From positions 1-13,108 of the forward strand of contig JAISDM010000153.1 of the NCBI GenBank assembly GCA_031264885.1: a stretch of 13,108 bases of DNA. Direction: 5' to 3'. This DNA comes from Peptococcaceae bacterium. Lineage in GTDB: Bacteria; Bacillota; Peptococcia; DRI-13; UBA5745. Below are positions 1-7,400 of this stretch, piece after piece; position 1 is the first letter of the stretch, and each line of letters begins with the position of its first letter. The notes under the pieces were generated by a model. The model had not been told where the DNA came from. It did not search any database and saw only the letters and a program-made list of their open reading frames with translations. The position numbers were made by a program, and so were the translations under genes.

Positions 1-360
1 GAATTTGGCGTCGTCCCATTTTTCCTTGTATATATTCTTAGCAAACCGATAAATATGCGTACATTCCATCTCAGGATACGCCTGCTCAAAATCCCCGATA
101 TAGCCGACGCGCGCCTTAAAATCAATGATGTCGTCCGCGGCCCGCTTGCCGTATAACCATACATCGCCGCCGTCCGTATGAATGACGCCCATAATCGATT
201 TCAGCAGCGTCGTTTTGCCGGCGCCGTTGCTTCCGATGATTCCGCATATTTCACCCTCGCTGACGCTCAGACTGACGTCATTCAGGGTAAAATTCCTGTA
301 CCGCTTGACCAAATTCTCGACTTTTAACAGTTCCGCCTTATTGAACGCCAACGCCTTCAC
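1..360 (-). CDS. ABC transporter ATP-binding protein (ABC-2/BcrA-YtrB type), N-terminal part
   Basis: The visible 120 residues are the N-terminal part of a cytoplasmic ABC ATPase; the gene continues beyond the left edge, so the signature motif, Walker B and switch His are not visible. The core reads LLKVENLVKRYRNFTLNDVS, then a Walker A GSNGAGKTT at about residues 43-51, then a Q-loop region GYIGDFEQAYPEM without a canonical Q, followed by a YRFAKNIYKEKWDDAKF stretch. That last stretch resembles the 'F...Y..WD...' segment of ATPases partnering ABC-2 type permeases (YtrB, BcrA), so an exporter of lipid-like or peptide substrates is more likely than an importer. This subfamily call is inference. 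The start is uncertain. GTG at 360 is used here; TTG at 351 would have AGAGG 9 nt upstream, and in-frame GTGs at 375, 396 and 441 would extend the protein into the 9-bp repeat. The frame stays open back to the hom stop codon, and no promoter was seen, so read-through from hom is likely. Confidence 0.85.
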   Translation of the reverse strand, partial: MKALAFNKAELLKVENLVKRYRNFTLNDVSLSVSEGEICGIIGSNGAGKTTLLKSIMGVIHTDGGDVWLYGKRAADDIIDFKARVGYIGDFEQAYPEMECTHIYRFAKNIYKEKWDDAKF

Positions 361-478
361 CCTCTGAACCGGCACATCGAATCCCGCGAATCCCACGTTC
401 CCCGCGAATCCCGCGAATCCCGCGTCCCCCGCGAATCTCACGTTCCCCGCGAATCCCGCGTCCCGCGAGCCCGCTCAT
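338..478 (-). CDS. Possible 46-residue Gly/Arg/Ile-rich small ORF overlapping hom stop
   Basis: An ATG overlaps the homoserine dehydrogenase stop codon (ATGA), with AAGG 6 nt upstream inside the hom 3' end. It opens 46 codons that end at TAA 338-340. Most of the product is translation of the 9-bp tandem repeat, giving RGIRGER-like triplets, so it has no recognisable domain. The 3' end overlaps the proposed start of the ABC ATPase gene in another frame. It could be a leader that couples hom translation to the ABC gene, or a chance ORF in a repeat that happens to lack stops in this frame. The coding claim is weak; only the start context supports it. Confidence 0.18.
   Translation of the reverse strand: MSGLAGRGIRGEREIRGGRGIRGIRGERGIRGIRCAGSEGEGVGVQ
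376..465. repeat. Tandem array of ten 9-bp units (CGCGAATCC-like)
   Basis: On the plus strand the array can be cut into consecutive 9-mers with no slippage. Five later units are CGCGAATCC or differ by one base, the first is ATCGAATCC, two are CACGTTCCC, and two are CGCGTCCCC or CGCGTCCCG. The pair CGCGAATC(C/T) followed by CACGTTCCC occurs twice, which suggests that larger blocks were duplicated. The array occupies nearly all of the gap between the hom stop codon (475-477) and the ABC ATPase start. Because the unit is 9 bp, gain or loss of copies would not shift any reading frame. In the frame of the ABC gene it would encode GFA/GNV-type tripeptides. Confidence 0.93.
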
Positions 479-1767
479 TCCTCGCCTTCGACCCGCAGCA
501 CGGTAATGATCTTTTTCGTAATCGGCATTTTTTCAATGACATGCAGCGCGTCCCACAAATTGCCTTCCCTGACCTTGTGGGTGATGACCACCAGCTCCGC
601 CCCGTCCCCGTCGCGGTTGGTCTGCAGCACCATAGCGATGCTGACCTCCTTCTCGCCGAATACCTTGGAGACCTGCGCCAGCACGCCGGGCTTGTCTTCC
701 AGCACCATCCGCAAAAAAAACTTGGTATTGACGTTCGCGATCGTCCGGATGGCTTTCGCGGAACCCCGGCTGCTGGATTTAATCCGGCCGCAGCAATCGG
801 CCAGGATATTTCTGGATATCTCCACCACATCGCCGGCGATGGCGCTGGCAGTGGGCATCCGGCCCGCTCCGCGCCCATAGAACATGGTCTCGTCCACCGC
901 GTCCCCTTTAACAAAAATCGCGTTAAACGTATGATTCACCGAGGCCAGCGGGTGATCCGACGGGATCAGCGCGGGATGAACCCTGGCCTCGATCTGCTGA
1001 TCCTCCTCACGGCATATCCCCAGCAATTTCACCGCGTAGCCCATTTTTGCCGCGAACTTAATATCCTCAGGCGTGATTTCCTTGATCCCTTCCATATAAA
1101 CATCTTTCAGAGTCACCTTGCTGTGGAAAGCCAGGGTAGCCATGATCGCCACCTTGCGGGCCGCGTCGATCCCGTCCACATCCGCCGTGGGATCCACCTC
1201 CGCGTAGCCCAGCGCCTGAGCGTCCTTCAGCGCGTCGTCAAAACGGACGCCTTCGCTGGCCATGCGGGTCAGGATATAATTGGTGGTGCCGTTCACGATT
1301 CCGATGATATGCTGAATATCGCTGGCGATCAGGCTTTGGCGCAGAGGCCCGATGATGGGGATCGCGCCCCCCACGCTGGCCTCAAAGAAGAAGTCCTTAC
1401 CCGCGGCCTCCGCCGCGTTCAGGATCTCCTGGCCATGCACCGCCAGCAGATCCTTATTGGCGGTCGCCACATTTTTGCCATGCTTCAAAGCATCCAAGAT
1501 GAAGGTCCGGGCCGGTTCGATCCCGCCGATGACCTCCACCACCACATCAATCTCCGGATCGTCCACGACCTCTTTCCAATCGGACACGATCGCGTCCGCC
1601 GGGAACTCAATATCCAGCGGCCGGTCAGGGTATTTCTCCAGCGCTTTTTTGACTTCAATCCGCGCGCCGCATTTCTGCGGCCACACCGCCTCATGCTCCC
1701 GCAATACTTTTACCACGCCCTGCCCAACGGTTCCCAGCCCCAATACCGCCACATTGATGGTTCTCAT
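475..1767 (-). CDS. hom: Homoserine dehydrogenase
   Basis: Cytoplasmic NAD(P)H-dependent enzyme reducing L-aspartate-4-semialdehyde to L-homoserine, the branch point toward threonine and methionine. The 430 residues match the usual length of the monofunctional, ACT-bearing form. A Rossmann motif GLGTVGQG lies at residues 10-17. The catalytic lysines are present: K105 in ATANKDLLA and K205 in DVDGIDAARK. NGTTNYILTRM at about 160-169 and GRGAGRMPTASA at about 298-309 are family signatures. A C-terminal ACT domain (about 352-430, FLRMVLEDKPGVLAQVSKVF) suggests feedback control by threonine, as known for the family. AGGAGG (1776-1781) lies 8 nt before the ATG. The gene follows hrb by only 20 bp and precedes the 9-bp array and the ABC gene, so it is probably a downstream cistron of the HD-hrb operon. 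No threonine synthase or homoserine kinase gene is adjacent in the window. Confidence 0.98.
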   Translation of the reverse strand: MRTINVAVLGLGTVGQGVVKVLREHEAVWPQKCGARIEVKKALEKYPDRPLDIEFPADAIVSDWKEVVDDPEIDVVVEVIGGIEPARTFILDALKHGKNVATANKDLLAVHGQEILNAAEAAGKDFFFEASVGGAIPIIGPLRQSLIASDIQHIIGIVNGTTNYILTRMASEGVRFDDALKDAQALGYAEVDPTADVDGIDAARKVAIMATLAFHSKVTLKDVYMEGIKEITPEDIKFAAKMGYAVKLLGICREEDQQIEARVHPALIPSDHPLASVNHTFNAIFVKGDAVDETMFYGRGAGRMPTASAIAGDVVEISRNILADCCGRIKSSSRGSAKAIRTIANVNTKFFLRMVLEDKPGVLAQVSKVFGEKEVSIAMVLQTNRDGDGAELVVITHKVREGNLWDALHVIEKMPITKKIITVLRVEGEE

Positions 1768-1787
1768 GGATTGCTCCTCCTATTTGT

Positions 1788-2471
1788 TCAGTCTTTTTGG
1801 AACTGATCCTTGCCGACGCCGCAGGTCGGGCAGCTCCAGTCCTCCGGCAGCTGCTCGAAGGGCGTTCCGGGCGGGATTTGCCTGTCGGGATCGCCAACGG
1901 CCGGATCGTACCGGTACCCGCAGACACCGCAAACATACACTCCCCCGCCGGAAGCCTGTCCCGCCGTCTGCGCCGCGGGTTTCGCCGGGGCGGGCGCGCC
2001 GCCGCTTTTCATCCTGTGATAATCCGCGTAGGTCAAAAGCGCGTCCTGAGTCAAAATTTCTCCCGCCGTCGCTTCGCAAATAAACAAAGTGTGCGTCGAA
2101 AGAGGCTGCGTCTGCGTTACTTTGAGCTCCACCCATCCGACGACGGCCGGTTCCGTGATGATGGGCGCGCCCAAAGGACCCAGCTTATAGCTCCCGCCGT
2201 CAAATTTGTTCACGTCCCGGCCGCTCTTGAAACCAAACCTTCCGATTAGACCCAGATCCGTCTGCTGCCCCAGAATCGAAACCACCGCGACGCCGCTTTC
2301 CGTCAGATATTCATGGGTCAGATTGTTCTTGTTCAGCCCGAGCCCCAAAACCGCCGGCTCGGAAGTCAGCTGAAAAACCGTGTTCGCGATCTGCGCGTTG
2401 ATTTTGTCCCCTTTTTTGCTGGAAACCACATACAGCCCATAGCTGAATTTTTGAAACACCTTGGAATCCAT
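1788..2471 (-). CDS. hrb: High-molecular-weight rubredoxin (flavin reductase domain fused to rubredoxin)
   Basis: A two-domain redox protein of 227 residues, close to the length of Moorella Hrb. Residues 1-150 form an FMN-binding flavin-reductase-like split barrel (FSYGLYVVSSKKGDKINAQIANTVFQ near the start). An Ala/Pro-rich linker covers about 157-176 (GGAPAPAKPAAQTAGQ). The C-terminus is a rubredoxin with all four iron ligands, C181-x2-C184-G and C214-PT-C217-G, and the usual YDPAVGDPD and FEQLPEDWSCP segments. In the characterised homologue the protein passes electrons from NAD(P)H to a diiron flavoprotein (FprA) that reduces NO or O2, so a cytoplasmic role in oxidative or nitrosative defence is likely. 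No FprA partner is visible here, so it must act with one encoded elsewhere. GGAGG lies 8 nt before the ATG. The gene lies between an HD-domain hydrolase gene (69 bp upstream) and hom (20 bp downstream). Confidence 0.95.
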   Translation of the reverse strand: MDSKVFQKFSYGLYVVSSKKGDKINAQIANTVFQLTSEPAVLGLGLNKNNLTHEYLTESGVAVVSILGQQTDLGLIGRFGFKSGRDVNKFDGGSYKLGPLGAPIITEPAVVGWVELKVTQTQPLSTHTLFICEATAGEILTQDALLTYADYHRMKSGGAPAPAKPAAQTAGQASGGGVYVCGVCGYRYDPAVGDPDRQIPPGTPFEQLPEDWSCPTCGVGKDQFQKD

Positions 2472-2495
2472 ATAAAACGCCTCCTTTTTTTATGC

Positions 2496-2540
2496 CGCTC
2501 CGTGAGCGCGAGCGTCCCCGGAATCCGATCGGGACCGGGG
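2496..2540 (-). other. Two tandem GC-rich hairpins between the HD gene and hrb
   Basis: In the message the HD stop codon is directly followed by a hairpin with a 6-bp CCCCGG/CCGGGG outer stem (2516-2521 with 2535-2540) and an inner TCC/GGA stem. A second hairpin, CGCTC/GAGCG with a 3-nt loop, lies at 2496-2508. Neither is followed by a U-tract on the minus strand, so they are not canonical intrinsic terminators. The A-rich hrb ribosome-binding region begins just after the second stem. They may mark an RNA processing or stability element within the operon; function is not shown. Confidence 0.45.
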
Positions 2541-3104
2541 TCAGGGTACCAGAGACTCCGGCAGGGAACGCATGGCGGCAATGGTCTCCGTGATCAGATC
2601 CTCCAGAGACATCCCCAGCATATCCGCGCCCTCCTGGATCACCTCCCGCGAACAGCCCGCGGCAAATTTACGGTCCTTAAATTTTTTCCTGACAGAGGAT
2701 GTTTCCAAATCGGAAACACTCTTGGACGGGCGCATAATGGCCACCGCCCCGATCAGCCCGGTCAGCTCGTCCACGGCAAAGAGAACTTTCTCCATGATGT
2801 GTTCCGGCTGAAACTGTACCTCCGTCATGCCGTAGCCATGACTGGCGCAAGCCCTGATCAAGGCTTCGTCATAGTCCAAATGGCGCATAATCACCTGTAT
2901 CTGGAGACAGTGCTTCTCCGGATAACGCTCAAAATCCAAATCATGTAACAATCCCGCGAGACCCCAGAACTCGGGATCTTCCCCCTTCTGGCCGGCGAAA
3001 TATCTCATGACGCCTTCCACAATCTCCCCATGCCTCAGGTGAAACGGATCGGAATTGTATTCCCTGAGCAAAGCCATGGCTTGCTCTCGCGACGGCAGCA
3101 TCAT
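2541..3104 (-). CDS. HD-domain metal-dependent phosphohydrolase family protein
   Basis: A small soluble protein of 187 residues built around an HD fold. The metal-binding set H...HD...D is intact: H25 (LRHGEIVEG), H54-D55 (GLLHDLDFERYPEKH) and D112 (VDELTGLIGA), with an additional H89 in ASHGYG. The spacing matches short stand-alone HD/HDIG proteins annotated as putative hydrolases, whose substrates (nucleotides or phosphoesters) are mostly unknown, so none is assigned. No HD-GYP signature is present, so cyclic-di-GMP specificity is not supported. The start is MM: the first ATG has GGGG only 4 nt upstream, and the second (3101) has it at a better 7 nt, so the protein may be 186 residues. It is the first gene after the promoter at 3176-3204 and is followed after 69 bp by hrb. 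This order is seen, but no functional link with the rubredoxin is established. Confidence 0.9.
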   Translation of the reverse strand: MMLPSREQAMALLREYNSDPFHLRHGEIVEGVMRYFAGQKGEDPEFWGLAGLLHDLDFERYPEKHCLQIQVIMRHLDYDEALIRACASHGYGMTEVQFQPEHIMEKVLFAVDELTGLIGAVAIMRPSKSVSDLETSSVRKKFKDRKFAAGCSREVIQEGADMLGMSLEDLITETIAAMRSLPESLVP

Positions 3105-3175
3105 TCGGCCCCTTTCTCAAGCTTTCCCCGTGCTAAGACTCGTCGAATCCTTAGACTCATTCCCCCAGTGTCACA

Positions 3176-3204
3176 ATTATAACGCAATTCCATCCAATGT
3201 TCAA
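3176..3204 (-). promoter_or_regulatory. Sigma-70-type promoter for the HD-hrb-hom operon
   Basis: On the minus strand TTGAAC (3199-3204) is separated by exactly 17 bp from a perfect TATAAT (3176-3181). The predicted start near 3169 gives a leader of about 65 nt before the HD gene. Two direct copies of ATTGGAT, 14 bp apart (3206-3212 and 3192-3198), flank the -35 hexamer and could be an operator or chance. The surrounding sequence is clearly more AT-rich than the genes. Confidence 0.72.
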
Positions 3205-3263
3205 TATCCAATCATCCGGCGTCTGCGACTCATAACCATTCGTAAACTGGGAACTACGCATCC

Positions 3264-3337
3264 GTAGGGGCGGCATCCTGCCGCCCGTCCCTGACAGACG
3301 CGAATTTCCCAATTGCGAATCGCGCCGCCGCCCCTAC
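3264..3337. repeat. MITE-like inverted-repeat element, 74 bp, with internal hairpin
   Basis: The ends are perfect 11-bp inverted repeats: GTAGGGGCGGC at 3264-3274 and GCCGCCCCTAC at 3327-3337. The left end also folds into its own hairpin, GGGCGGCA/TGCCGCCC with a 3-nt loop (3268-3286). No ORF is present inside. The similarity may continue outward, since ATCCG flanks both ends, with three extra bases at the right end. The right repeat contains the TAG stop codon (3334-3336) of the HD-GYP gene. Elements with a GTAGGGGCG terminus and GC-rich hairpin resemble intergenic repeats found in many bacterial genomes; membership of a multi-copy family is inference. No U-tract follows the hairpin, so it is not called a terminator. 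The rest of the 3105-3333 gap holds the promoter and otherwise unremarkable sequence. Confidence 0.6.
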
Positions 3338-4479
3338 TGCGGATACCGGAACTGATCCGACACATACTGGAATACATCGGCCAGGACAGGGTCAAAATGC
3401 GTCCCCCTGTCCCCCAGGATGATCTCCACGGCTTTTTCGTGGGTGAAGGCTTTCTTGTACGGACGCTCGAACACCAGCGCGTCATACACGTCGGCGATGG
3501 CCATGAGCCGCCCCTGGAGCGGGATATCCTCGCCGGAGAGCCCGGAGGGGTAGCCGGAGCCGTCCCATTTCTCATGATGCGTGCCCGCGAATACCTTCGC
3601 GTACTTGAGAAAATCACTTTCCGAGGTGCTGGTTTCCATTTTCTCAATGATCTTCACGCCAAAAACGGTATGCTTTTTCATCTCCCCGAATTCCTCCGCG
3701 GTCAGCTTTCCCGGCTTGTTCAGGATGTTGTCGCTGATGGATATCTTGCCGACGTCATGGAGCTGCGAGGATTGAAGCAGCAAGTCAATGTCCCACGCCT
3801 CCATCTGCTCCCTGTGCAGGCCCAAGTCCGCCAGCGCGTTCACAAGGATGGACAGTCCGCGCTGCGTGCGCTCCACATGCCCGCCGGTGATGTCGTCGCG
3901 GCTTTCCACCAAATTGGCCACGGTCTGCAGAATCGCGCTCTGCAGCTCCAGCACCTTGCCGGTTTTTTCCTCCACCATCCTCTGCAGGTTTTGATTAAAA
4001 TCCTGGAGCCTTTGCCTCTGATCCTCCAGAATCCGCGCCTGAACCTCAAGCTCGTGCTTCTGCGCCTCCACCATGAGATGCACCTCGATCCGCTTGCGCA
4101 GCAGCGGCGGCTGGAAGGGCTTCGTAATATAGTCGATCGCGCCGAGGGAAAGCCCCTCCAATTCGGATTTCGAATCGTTTTTGCCGGTCAGAAAAACGAC
4201 GGGGATATCCCGCGTCTTCGGATCCTCCTTGAGAACCCTGATGGCGGCGTAGCCGTCCATCTCCGGCATGTCGATGTCCAGCAGAATCATCGCCGGATGG
4301 TTGCGCCTCAGCAAGTCAAACATCTTCGCGGCGGAGGGAACGGTAAACACGTCAAAAACCTCCGCCAGCGCGTTTTTCCCGACTTTTATGTTGACAATGT
4401 CGTCGTCCACAATCATGACCACCGGGCGGCTTGCCGGTTTCACATCCGGGACTTGGGTTTTTTCATGAAATCTGATCAT
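3334..4479 (-). CDS. Response regulator with HD-GYP cyclic-di-GMP phosphodiesterase domain
   Basis: A cytoplasmic two-domain regulator of 381 residues. An N-terminal receiver (about 20-135) has acidic residues D25-D27, phosphoacceptor D68 in MILLDIDMPEMDG, T98 and K120 (YITKPF). A coiled-coil linker (about 135-180, rich in Q/E/R/L) leads to an HD-GYP domain with H201 (GGHVERT), H241-D242 (HDVGKI), H270, H301-H302 (THHEKWDGSGYP), the GYP triplet at 309-311 and D330 (IADVYDAL). All expected metal ligands are present, so active hydrolysis of cyclic-di-GMP to pGpG or GMP is likely by family knowledge. The start at ATG 4479 is chosen because GGAGAGGG (4486-4493) lies 6 nt upstream and the receiver begins about 20 residues in. 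An earlier in-frame ATG at 4587 would add residues that are only antiframe translation of the upstream kinase. It overlaps the kinase gene by 17 nt, indicating translational coupling. Its stop codon lies inside the inverted-repeat element. Confidence 0.95.
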   Translation of the reverse strand: MIRFHEKTQVPDVKPASRPVVMIVDDDIVNIKVGKNALAEVFDVFTVPSAAKMFDLLRRNHPAMILLDIDMPEMDGYAAIRVLKEDPKTRDIPVVFLTGKNDSKSELEGLSLGAIDYITKPFQPPLLRKRIEVHLMVEAQKHELEVQARILEDQRQRLQDFNQNLQRMVEEKTGKVLELQSAILQTVANLVESRDDITGGHVERTQRGLSILVNALADLGLHREQMEAWDIDLLLQSSQLHDVGKISISDNILNKPGKLTAEEFGEMKKHTVFGVKIIEKMETSTSESDFLKYAKVFAGTHHEKWDGSGYPSGLSGEDIPLQGRLMAIADVYDALVFERPYKKAFTHEKAVEIILGDRGTHFDPVLADVFQYVSDQFRYPQ

Positions 4480-7400
4480 TTTTTTCCCTCTCCATCCGCA
4501 ATAAGACGTCCACCATTCTGACCGCTTCGCCAAAATCGGCCAGCAGCACACAGTCCGCCACCCGTTCCAGCGATACGGCCCCCGCATCTTCCGCGCTCTC
4601 CGCGTCCGCCGCCGATATCAGCGCGTTCAGAAGCTCGTCCACGGCGCCGATATTCTCCGCTTCCAAAGCCGCTTTCAGCCGCGTCAGCGCGTCCGTTTTC
4701 CTTCGATCCTCATTCTTCCGTCTGTCGTCGTTTTTCCGCCGGTCCCCGCTCCTGCGCTCTCTCCCTTTTCTTCGCTCCCTCGCGGCGTCCAAAGCGGCCT
4801 GGATATGGGCCGTCAGCCGCGTCAGCTCCTGATAAAACCGGGGCAGCCGCTCCCGGATAAAGGCGCGGTCGCCGCTTCTGCCGGCGGCTTCCAGCCGGAC
4901 CGCTTCCTCCGCCAGCTCAGTCGCCCCGATGTTCGCCGAGGCGCTTTTCAGCGCGTGTACCTGGGTCACGAACGCCTCCAGCCCGGCTTCATCCGGCGCT
5001 TCCGCCAGAAGGGGAATCCGAACCGCCGCGTCTCTGCAATACAGAGACAGAATCTCCCGGTACCGCTCCGCCAAACCGCCGGCCAGAGCCAGACCCTGCG
5101 CGGCATCCACGCCCTCAATCCGCAGGGGATTCTCCGGCGGATCCAGCGGATCCGCCAGCGCCGGCGCCGGCAAACCGCCGCCGCCGTCCTGCTCGAAGAC
5201 CACCCGTCTCCGTTTCTCCGGCGGGATCCAGCGCGCCATGATCCCGTTCAGCTTGGACACCTCAATGGGTTTGGCCAGATAATCACTGAACCCGTTCTCC
5301 ATAAACATTTCCTTCATGCCGGACACCGCGTTGGCCGTGAGGGCGATCACAGGAACCTTCCGGAAATACTCCCCCTCCATGGACCGCAAGACCGCCGTCG
5401 CCGCCACGCCGTCCATATCCGGCATCATATGATCCATAAAAATAATGTCGTACTCATGCTGCCGCGCGAACTCCAGCGCCTTCTGCCCGCTTCCGCAGCA
5501 GTCGATCCGGGCCTCGTAGGGCGCCAGCAGCCCCTCGGCCACCTTAAGATTCGTGGTGATATCGTCCACGATCAAAATCCGCGCCTCCGGGGCGACAAAG
5601 CGGATGTGCTCATGCTTCGTTTTGCCGCAGTCGCCGTAGGCGTAAGCGCCGCCGGTATCGGCGCCGGCCGGCCCGCGCAGCACATTGGCGATGGAGATAG
5701 AATGCGCCGGCATGGCGACGGCGCGGGTATCGGATTCAGCGGCGGTTTCCCCGTAGTCGGCCAGGAGAACCGGCGTGGATTCCGGCGCCAGCGTCAGCAT
5801 CGCCTCACGCGCCTCAGCAAACAGGCGGGAAGCCACGAAAACGAAGGGGTATCTCTCACGCTCCAGCGCCTCCCTGAACCCCTCCCACTCCGTGGTCAGC
5901 TTGCAGCGGACCCCCAGATTGGCCGCGGACCTGACGATAGAGTCGGCATAGGGCGCGCGGGTTTCATACAGCAGCACATCCTTCGTTTCCGGCGCCTCCA
6001 CAAGGGCGATGGGCGTGAAGTCCCTCACGGCCTGGGGGATAATCGCCGTAAATACGCTGCCCCTGCCGTACTCGCTGGAGACCAGAATATCGCCGCCCAT
6101 AATTTGGCAAAGATTGCGGGAAATGGCGAGCCCGAGCCCGGTTCCCTCAATGTTCCGGTTCCTGCCCTGCTCCAGTTGGATAAAATTATCGAACAGTTTC
6201 CCTACATCGTCCTCCTTGATGCCGACCCCCGTGTCCGACACCACGAAGCTCAGCTGGATATTCTCCGCTTCGCCCATTTCGCCGGTCACCCCCAGAAAGA
6301 TACCTCCTTTTTCTGTAAATTTGACGGCGTTCGAGAGCAGGTTCAGCAGAACCTGCCGCACCCGGGCCTCGTCGCCCACCAGCTTACAGGGCAGTGAACT
6401 GTCGATATTCACGGTGAACAGCACCGGTTTTTCCGCGACGCGCGTGCGGATGATGTTGATGATGTCGTTCATCAGAGAGGCAAAACCGTACTCCGCCGGA
6501 GAAATCTCCAGTTTGCCGGACTCAATCTTGGAGAAATCCAGCACATCGTTGATGATGGACAGGAGATTGGAACTGGCCTGCCGGATGGCGACGGCCTTCT
6601 CCCGGGCGCTCTGGGGCAATTCGTCCCGCAGCTGCAGCTCCACCATGCCGAGAATGGCGTTCATGGGCGTACGGATCTCATGGCTGGTATTGGCGAGAAA
6701 AAGGCTCTTGGCCTCGGCGCTTTTCTCCGCCTCGATCTTGGCCTCAATGATGGGGGTAATATCGCTGATATCAATGAATTTGCCCCCGTCCCCGCCCTTT
6801 ATGTCGTCGGTAATCATCTTGATGTAGCGCGTCTCCCCGTCCAAATCAAACTGCCCGATGTGCTCATAATACCCGGTGGTCGTGAGCATGGCGCTGATCA
6901 TCAGCTTCATGTCCGTTTCGGGAAAAAGGTCGATGAGCGGGCGCCCCACCGCCATCCTGTGATCATCCAGCTTCGCCATGGCGACCATCGGACGGCTGAT
7001 ATACATCACCCGGTTCATATCGTCCACCATCGCCACAAGATTCGGCGTCGTCGCCATCAGCGCGCGGAAGGAAACGACGGCATTCCTGGCGCGGCTGTTT
7101 CTTTCCGCGGAAAAATGCAGGAGCATAATAAAGAAAACGCAGGTGTAGACGCTGAGCAGCCACTGGATGACGGTGTCGCCGGCCCCGGCCCCGGCGCCCA
7201 GCAGCGGCAGCCTCAGCGCGGCCAGTATCAGAATCGCCCCGTTGGATAAAACCAGGAACCAGAGCAGCTTTCGATAATCGAAATAGATCGCGCCGATGCC
7301 GCAGACGACTAGGTAAGCCAGGAAGTAATAGGCTTGTCCCCCTATAAACAGCGTGCCCGCCGTATAAGCGATGAAGATCACCGACGGGATGAGAACGGCC

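Noticed and set aside
376..465. CRISPR array
   Set aside because: The units are 9 bp with no spacers and no cas genes nearby; this is a simple tandem repeat.
541..1806. Plus-strand open frame of 421 codons antisense to hom
   Set aside because: The minus strand is unmistakably homoserine dehydrogenase; the antisense product has no recognisable features.
2496..2540. Tandem hairpins as a terminator between the HD gene and hrb
   Set aside because: No T-run follows in the direction of transcription; what follows is an A-run leading into the hrb ribosome site.
3268..3286. Strong 8-bp hairpin as an intrinsic terminator of the signalling operon
   Set aside because: No U-tract follows the stem on the minus strand (CTACGG follows), so it is treated as part of the inverted-repeat element.
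3313..4521. Plus-strand open frame of 402 codons opposite the HD-GYP gene
   Set aside because: Antisense shadow; HD-GYP motifs on the minus strand account for the coding signal.
4480..4587. Upstream ATG extension of the HD-GYP regulator by 36 residues
   Set aside because: The added residues are Trp/Arg/Cys-rich out-of-frame translation of the kinase 3' end. The ATG at 4479 has a strong ribosome site and fits the receiver start.
4805..6397. Plus-strand open frame of 530 codons antisense to the membrane/PAS kinase
   Set aside because: Low-complexity Arg/Gln/His-rich shadow of the kinase gene, with no ribosome site or domain.
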